The notes under the pieces were generated by a model. The model was not told the DNA's origin and made no database searches. It saw only the letters and a list, made by a program, of their open reading frames with translations. From Tenrec ecaudatus (taxonomy: Eukaryota; Chordata; Mammalia; Afrosoricida; Tenrecidae), in the NCBI RefSeq assembly GCF_050624435.1, contig NC_134537.1, positions 17,666,584 through 17,730,583 on the forward strand: DNA of 64,000 nt. Direction: 5' to 3'. Shown in pieces: positions 57,559 through 64,000 of this stretch. Both the position numbers and the translations under genes were made by a program. Within the stretch, counting starts at the first letter, position 1. Every line of letters begins with the position of its first letter.

Positions 57559-58849
57559 AATCACTATGCTTCCTGTGAGACCATCCAGTGCAGTGCCATC
57601 CTTGCAAGTCCACAAGCACCCAACCAGCATCCCCTGAGAGGACCATCCAACTTGCCCTCCAAATAACAGAATACTGAGTGGATAGGGAAAGAGTGGAACC
57701 ACAGGAGGAGAAAGCAGCAGCCTGAACCCACAGTGCAATTAGCTGCAGGCAGTTTGAAGAAGCATTCCTATGAGTCTCTCAAAGAGAGAGCCCGGTTCAA
57801 AAAATCATATCTATGTGAATGAGGGGGAATGCAGAGTGGAGATCCAAAGCCCCTCTGTAGAAAATTGGACATCCCCTCATAGAATGGTCACAAGAAAGTG
57901 GCGAACCAGTCAGGGTTCAGTATAGCACCTCTGAAACATACAACTTTCCTCTAGTTCTTTAATGCTTCCTCCCACCCCAACCTCCAATATCATGAACCCA
58001 ATTCTACCTTACAAATCCAACTAGACCACAGCATGTACACAGATACAGACAAGAACTGGAAACACAGGGAATCCAGGACAGATAAAACCCTCTGAACCAA
58101 TAATGAGAGTAGCAATACCAGGAGGGTAAGGGGAAGGTTGAGGGGAAAGGAGGAAACTGATCACTATGATCTACATATAACCCCCTCCCTGGGGGACTGA
58201 CAACAGAAAAGTGGTGAAGCAAGACATCAGTCAGTGTAAGACATGAAAAAAGAATAATAATTTATAAACTATCAAGGGTTCATGAAGGAGGGAAAGAAGG
58301 TGGGGAAGGTAGGGGGGAAATGTGGAGCTGATACCAAGGGCTCAAGTAGCAAGAAAATGTTTTGAAAATGAGGGAGGCTTCAAATGTACAAATGTGCTTG
58401 ACACGATGGATGGATGTATGGATGGGTGGATGGTGATAAGAGCTGTATGAGCCCCCAATAAAATGGTTAAAACAAAGAAAGAAATTGACTTCAGCCTTAA
58501 GGAGCTCAGTCCAGTAGCACAATGGCACAATGAAGGGTCCAGTCCTGCGCATGTCACTCTGCTATTCACAGTGTTGCCTTGTCCCGAAGCTGGCTCCTCT
58601 TCTGGGCTTGAGGTGAACATCGTAGAAATGCGGGCTCTCATTCACATGCAGTGGAAAAGACAGAATTTTTCCAGAAGGATCCCAGGAAAAAAGGATCTCT
58701 CCCTTAAAGCCCTGAGGAACTATACGTCTTGGCTCAGTAGTCAGAATACTAAAGTGTCTCTATGCCCTACCGGGCTGCTTCTCAGGTTAATTGGATTGAT
58801 TTCGAGCTGCCAATCAAGCAGGCTCTATCCCAGGAACTCTCCCTCACAT

Positions 58850-59172
58850 CAGCAGTGGGAAACCACCAGCCACTTCTCAGGAGAAAGAGGAGATTTTCTA
58901 CTCTGGCAAACCTTCAGGGGCAAGTCGACCCTCTCTGATAAATAGGGTCACTACGAGTTGGCATGGACTGCATGGCAGAGTTTGCTTTGGGTGTGGTGTC
59001 GTGGGTTAAGCATTGGGCCACTAACTGAAAGAACATGAGTTCGAATCCATCAGCCACTCTGCAGGAGAAAGATGAGGCAGTTTGCTTCCTTACAGATTTA
59101 CAGTCTCTGAACCCCTCTATGACAGGTCTAGAGTCTGTCCTGTAGGGTGATTGTGGATTGATTTGAGGGGGT
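58850..59172 (+). mobile_element. Two AfroSINEs head-to-tail
   Basis: First SINE 58850-58985 (tail 'gggtcactacgagttggcatggactgcatggcagagttt'). The second starts at 58990 ('gtgtggtgtcgtgggttaagcattgggccactaactgaaag') and ends 'gtggattgatttgaggggg'. Same orientation, only a few bases between them. Confidence 0.85.
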
Positions 59173-60488
59173 TGTTTACTTAATATCTGGACACGTGAGA
59201 AGGCAGCTTCAAACTTTTTCAATCTTGAAAGAGGTTTGAGGTGTGCTCTATTGGAAAGCTGGCTGGCCCTGGGGCAGCTGGTTATTCTGCACAGAATTGT
59301 ACTGCCTGGAAAGCACCCACCCTCTGAGCACACTGCCCGTCCACTGACAGCCTACCAAACAGCAAGCTTCCCCCAGAGACTTCTCCATGAGACTCAGTTC
59401 TCCTCAGCAGATATCGGGAGCTCTTCCCCGGGTTCCGCAGGCCCAGGTGGCATAACAGGAATATCATATGAATCAGCCAAACACACAGACCCCGTCCTCC
59501 TGCCAGCGTCGTTCAGATGGAAATAAAGTCCCTGCCGTTCTGCACTAATTCGCCAGGACGTCGTGCACCCAGACTGTGGAACTTCCGTCACTCGTTTTCC
59601 CTCCCCGGGGATTGTAAAAAAAAATGCCTTTTGATCTGTGACCTGCATTTAAAAGCTGACATCTGGTGGTTCGGGTGGTAATTAGACATCATTTAAAAGT
59701 TATTTCTGCCTTGTTAACTGAGTTACTCTGTGATCAAATTATGGGATAATTTAGAGGAATTCAGGCATATTGATTGTATAATCCATAATGTGGGTAATTA
59801 ATAACTACCCCCTAAAAGCTCTCTGTGAGAAATTGTAAGGATTCGCAGGAGACAAAGAACCGAGGCCTGAATGGCGCTTTCTCTCCTGTGTCTTTTATTA
59901 ACTACACATAAAAAAGGAGCGCGTTCCGGGCACAGGAGGTGAAGGTTCTGCGCCAGAATTTATCGGCGGCACTTCGGTGCTGCTCCCAGGCATCAGGACC
60001 ATAAACTAGTGCCAATGGGAGGCCTCTGGCCCCGGTGCCAGAGGGCTCATTTGGAGGGAAGGCACCACGTTGGGGGGTGGGCACGTGGGCTCCTCACGGC
60101 AAACTTCCCCACAATTTTTTTCGTTACAAACGGAGGGGGCTGCAAAGGTGTAGGTGGTGTGTCTTGCAGCTGAGCCAGGAGGTAAATTGCATCGGCTCCT
60201 TGTGTTTGAGTCCCCAGGACAAAATAAACGTCTCCTGGTTAAAGGGGTTCTCTGCTGTGGAGTCGATTCCCTTCAGGACAGGCCCACCTACCTACCCCCT
60301 GATGCTTTCCAGGCTGTGAATCTCTACAGAGATAGACGGTCCTCTCTTGCTGGGTGATGCGACCGATATGTTTGAACGACCGACTCTTCCTTTAGAGACA
60401 AGCGCTTCACCTACGGGCTTCCGCGACCTCAAATTTCTATCTCCCCAAGAGTTTTCCAACGCTTCGCAGTCACACCAAGTCTGTAAGT
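59173..60488. other. Unique sequence, probable conserved non-coding block
   Basis: 59640-59870 is repeat-free with two TAATTA cores ('ggtaattag' 59677, 'gggtaattaataac' 59794), an E-box-like 'acatctggtgg', and 'ttatgggataattta'. It looks like a conserved enhancer, but that is unproven. 59900-60200 is GC-richer, without a gene. Confidence 0.4.
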
Positions 60489-60499
60489 AAAACACACTC

Positions 60500-61048
60500 A
60501 GGGTGCGACGTAGCAACGATGAAGAATACAGCTTTCCCCCAGATCCTAAATGCTTCCTCCCCCCACACTACCATGATGCGAATTCTACCTTACAAGTCTG
60601 GATAGAGCAGAGAATGTACACTGGTGCATATAGGAGCTGGAGACACAGGGAATCCAGGGTGGATGATACCTCCAGAACCAGGGGTGTGAGGGGCGATACT
60701 GGGAGTGTAGAGGGTGAGTGAGTTGGAAAGAGGGAACCAATTACAAGGATCTACATGTGACCTCCTCCCTGGGGGACGGACAACAGAAAAGGGGGTGAAA
60801 GGAGACGCCGGATGGGTCAAGATATGACAAAATAATAATTTATAAATTATCAAAGCCTCATGAGGGAGGGGGGAGTGGGGAGGGAGGGGAAAAAAGAGGA
60901 CTTGATGCAAAGGGCTTAAGCGGAGAGCAAATGCTTTGAAAATTATTAGGGCAAAGAACGCACAGATGTGCTTTATACAATTGATGTATGTATATGTATG
61001 GATTGTGATAAGAGTTGTATGAGTCCCTAATAGAATGTTAATTAAAAA
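60500..61048 (+). mobile_element. L1 3' UTR, 5'-truncated, exact TSD
   Basis: Flanked by AAAACACACTC at 60489-60499 and 61049-61059. Starts 'agggtgcgacgtagcaacgatgaag' and ends 'ccctaatagaatgttaattaaaaa'. Subtype with 'ctttatacaattgatgtatgtatatg'. Confidence 0.92.
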
Positions 61049-61059
61049 AAAACACACTC

Positions 61060-61499
61060 GTGGGTACGCCCACAGGATGCCAAACTGTGTGCACAGGGCA
61101 CACTCAAGTTCTTTATTATTCGCCGGGATGAGTGCCCCCAATTCCTTTCTGTTCTCCTACTTCTGGGTGAGTCGGTTAGAGACCTTCTGGGAGTCTGCAG
61201 GATGCCTCGAGCTCTGTGGGAGGCAGCCTAAGGTCTGCCCCCCCACCCCCCACCCCCGGCTCCTTTGTCTGGGCTCCCTTTGGGGGCCAGATGCCTGGCA
61301 AGAGGAGAGCAGTACTCAATGACAGGAAGCATTCATGAATTCAAGAGAGCAATTGGCCTTGCTCCTTTGCTCCCGAAGGCAGTGTGACCTTGTGTGGGGT
61401 TTGCACACAGGCTGCTTCAACACCTGCATCAATTGATCAGCCTTCCGCACCCATGAATGCATCACTCCGTAGGACCACGGCCTGCCATCAGCACGTTGT
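61060..61499. other. Unique sequence
   Basis: Nothing recognised. Confidence 0.45.
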
Positions 61500-61625
61500 A
61501 TTCATGGAGCTGGCACAGTGCTAAGGGCAGTCTAAACAGGACTAGAGTTAATCATTCAAGAGAACAACTCTGGTCAGGAAACTGCCAGCCTTATTCCCCA
61601 CCTGACAGGTAAGGACACTGGTGAA
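61500..61625 (-). mobile_element. MIR fragment
   Basis: Antisense MIR-like: 'gctggcacagtgctaagggcag', 'agttaatcattcaagagaacaact', 'ttattccccacctgacaggtaaggacactgg'. Old and diverged. Confidence 0.5.
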
Positions 61626-61910
61626 TGGAGGGCGTCAGGAATGTGCTCCTGATCCCTCAGTGGGTAACAGCAGGCCCCCAAATGGGTGCTCCCGACAACA
61701 CATCAGCATCCACCTGTTCCTGTTCCCTCCGAAGTTCATCTCTCCCCGACAGGTGGCAGCTCCTCCGCCTAGGGAGTAGAATGACACACTTCTAAGAAGC
61801 AATAGAGGGACCAGCATCATTGCAGAAAGCAAGCCTTGAGGAAGAAATGGGAACAGTGAGAAAGGCTGCATGGTGTGAGGGGAAGGGGTCTTAGATGGTT
61901 ACTTTTAGAT

Positions 61911-62109
61911 GAGCGGTTCTCAACCTGTGGGTCGAGACCCCTTTGGAGATCGAAGGACCCTTTCACAGGGGTTGCCTGTGAATGATTCATCACAGTAGCA
62001 AAATGACAGGGATGAACTAGCCACGAAAATAAATTTATGGTTGGGGGGTCACCACCACATGAGGAACTGCATTAAAGGGTCGCAGCATTAGGAAGGTTGA
62101 GAACCACTG
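61911..62109 (+). mobile_element. SPIN-type hAT MITE, copy 3
   Basis: 199 bp: ends 'gagcggttctcaacctgtggg' and 'ggaaggttgagaaccactg'. The body has 'cctttcacaggggttgcctg', 'cacagtagcaaaatgacag' and 'tttatggttggggggtcaccacc'. Flanks TTTTAGAT (61903-61910) and GCTTAGAT (62110-62117) share 6 of 8 bases, the hAT TSD. No transposase. Confidence 0.93.
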
Positions 62110-62247
62110 GCTTAGATTGTCGCTGGGCAGTGCTTGGTTGTGACCTAACCGCTCCTGAAAAGCACACAGAGCAAACGTCTTCTGGGCACATTGTCCTGCA
62201 GAGAACAACAGTGGAAAATCAGACACAACATTGCTTCCCATGCACGT

Positions 62248-62632
62248 CACTGGTAGGTGCCCTTGAGCCCAGTCCAGCTGATAGAAACCCAGTGTGTTCC
62301 TTTCCCAAGGCTGTCATCTTTATGGAAGCAGGTCACTGGGTCTCAAGGTGGGATCGAACCACTGACCTTTCAGCTACTGGCTGAGTACTTAACCCTTCTA
62401 CCTCCTGAGCTCCTCTTCCATGCATAAACCCAGAAAACCCCACTGCCCCCAGGTCGATGCTGACTCATAGTGAACCTGTGGGGCAGGGTAGAGCTGCCCC
62501 TGTGAGTTTCCAAGACTGTCACTCTTTAGGGGAGTTAGCAAGCCCCATCTTTCTCCCACCGAGCTGGCTGGTGGTTTCGAACTGCTAGCCATGAGGATCT
62601 CAGCCCAACTCCTAACCACTGTGCCACGAGGT
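62248..62632 (-). mobile_element. Two AfroSINEs in the same orientation
   Basis: 62248-62410 (antisense, head end 'tacttaacccttctacctcctgag') and 62428-62632 ('cccaggtcgatgctgactcatagtgaacctgtggggcaggg' to 'ctaaccactgtgccacgag'). Both are on the minus strand with ~17 bp between them. Confidence 0.85.
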
Positions 62633-64000
62633 CATGCACAGGAGCTGCATGCACAAAGCTGATGAAAAAAACTCAAAGAGAACAAGCAAGCCAAGATGAC
62701 AGATTCAAGGCAAAGAACAAGAACTTAGCAGAAGCAGAAAATTAACGGAAGATGTTCTATTGAGAATTTAATCATCCACCATGGCCCCTCTCAAAAAAAA
62801 ATCCTAAGAACTATCAGGACTTCCTACTATGAAAGATGAGCTGTGGGTGTATTTTGGTTTTGTTTGCTGTGGAGATTAGAAGGATGATAACTCCTGACAG
62901 CTGGGCCAAACCGGGGAGATATAGTGATGAATGGTACAGTGATTTTGCAGTGAATTACCATCCGATCCAAGTCTCCTCAACCAGTCACAGGCCACATAAG
63001 CCTCTGTGGCAGAAATGTGATTGAAATATTCATCTTGTGGTTTCCAGCCCTTTCACCATCCCTCAGCATTAAAACGGGAGTAGAAAAAATGCCACACACT
63101 AGCGGTGAGAAGAAGGGTGGGCATGGGCTTGGACCCACAGCAGTAAAATGATTCAAAGTCAAATGTGCATCTCACCAGGTGAGGAAATCCAAGCGACTCA
63201 TAAGAGCCCTTTGGCTCAATCCTGTGTAATGGAATTTCAAGACAAGAATAACCTTATCCAGTCTCCTCGCAATTCACAACCAAGCCTCCCGATTAAAAAA
63301 CATTAGGTGCTCCCAACCTTAAATAAGGCTATTAAAAAAGTTAACGCCAGCGAGATGGGTCTCCCGCACACTTACAAAATTACCCTAAGCCTTCGTGAAA
63401 GGACATTCTGGCTGACAATACAGAAGGAGAAACCTTCCCTTTGGTCCCCTTTCTGGGCTGCGTGGCACGCTGGTGGGCTGATTGACAGGATGTCTATGAC
63501 AGCTTGGTGCCTCATGCCAGCTGGTCTTCGCAGCTGGGAAACACATGCACACGGACTCCTGCATCCCAAGTCTCAGCTGCTCATGGACAAGGCAGCCATG
63601 CCAAAGGCATATGTGGCAATTTGGTCACACTAAAGTGGGGGGGGAGGGGGTGGCGTGTGTGTGCCTCTGTGTGCTTGATGACGTAAACAATAGAGCCGAT
63701 TGACAATTGTTTCTCAGAGTGACAGCAGCCAACATGAATGCTCAGGCAAATTGTGTTTCTCCTTCGTTTGGAATCGTGTATCGCAAATAGGTGCAGAGAA
63801 GGAAAAGGAAGGGCGGCCAGAATGAGAGGGAAGAGTAAAGACGGTAACATGCAGCATGTTCAAGTGAGACTGCTGCCGTCACATGCTCATAAAACACACA
63901 CACACGGAGGCTGTTGGGAGTGAAGGGAAAAATATGCTCATATGCTCCCTCCCACGAAAATTCCAGGTGCTCTCTCTTCATTGCCCACTGTAAATGTTAC
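62633..64000. other. Unique sequence to the window edge
   Basis: No repeat family or gene recognised. A G-rich run (63637-63650) and short ACAC run (63895-63906) only. ORFs of 60-108 codons overlap on both strands and show no domain. Confidence 0.4.

Larger units (their letters stand above)
56557..58480 (+). mobile_element. Mini-L1: whole 5' UTR joined to the 3' UTR end
   Basis: Bounded by a perfect 13-bp duplication GAAATTGACTTCA (56544-56556 and 58481-58493) with an A-rich tail at 58465-58480, so it is a complete L1-type insertion. It opens with 'catttccggcaagatggcgacc', the start expected of a full-length mammalian L1. It keeps ~1.2 kb of 5' UTR as far as the ORF1 leader ('gaagaagcattcctatgagt', matching 10515-10535), then jumps at ~57795 into the last ~690 bp of the 3' UTR ('aaaaaatcatatctatgtgaatgaggggg'). 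ORF1, ORF2 and ~1.6 kb of 3' UTR are absent. It cannot encode its own machinery. Confidence 0.88.

Noticed and set aside
60590-61141. 183-codon minus-strand ORF, the longest in the window
   Set aside because: It is the antisense translation of a TSD-flanked L1 3' UTR; similar antisense ORFs at 26, 38, 47 and 51 kb arise from the same repeat.

Overview
This is nuclear DNA of an afrotherian mammal, most likely a tenrec such as Echinops telfairi. Two things point there. First, tRNA-derived SINEs of the AfroSINE type are scattered throughout. Second, there are three ~195-bp hAT MITEs with the SPIN ('Space Invader') termini; among Afrotheria, SPIN elements are reported from tenrec. The species is an inference; no gene was recognised that would fix the locus.

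No confident protein-coding gene of the host is visible. Nearly all recognisable sequence is transposon-derived: at least twelve copies of one young L1 family (common 3' end with an AATAAAATG...poly-A motif), several older L1 pieces, two copies of a BovB/RTE-type LINE, more than fifteen AfroSINEs, three SPIN MITEs, ERVL-MaLR LTRs, L2 and MIR fossils, and microsatellites. Many are nested, and several young insertions have clear target-site duplications (TSDs).

Layout. 0-5 kb: SINE split by an L1, an antisense old L1 split by an LTR-like repeat, SPIN copy 1 and a SINE dimer. 5-9.6 kb: mostly unique, with MIR and L2. 9.6-15.5 kb: the most complete L1 (5' UTR, ORF1, ORF2 with the reverse transcriptase deleted, 2.3-kb 3' UTR). 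15.5-21 kb: mainly unique, with a possible 46-residue membrane micropeptide. 21-28.8 kb: antisense and sense L1 pieces, including a second full 2.2-kb L1 3' UTR. 28.8-33.9 kb: an unassigned stretch, an RTE copy and short L1 tails. 34-35.5 kb: unique DNA that looks like a conserved regulatory element. 35.6-39.4 kb: MaLR, L1, MaLR. 40-48.7 kb: SPIN copy 2, old L1s, and an RTE split by an L1. 48.7-56.5 kb: mostly unique, with SINEs and one L1. 56.5-58.5 kb: a 1.9-kb internally deleted L1 bounded by a perfect 13-bp TSD. 58.8-64 kb: SINE pairs, an L1 tail with an 11-bp TSD, SPIN copy 3, and otherwise unique DNA.

The most interesting signals are the mini-L1 at 56557-58480, a ~40-bp tandem architecture hidden in the L1 5' UTR (seen in two copies), the very long L1 3' UTR, the SPIN elements, same-orientation SINE pairs at five loci, and the small membrane ORF at 18724-18864. 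Family assignments come from recalled consensus sequences and comparison between copies inside the window; boundaries are good to about 10-30 bp unless a TSD is given.
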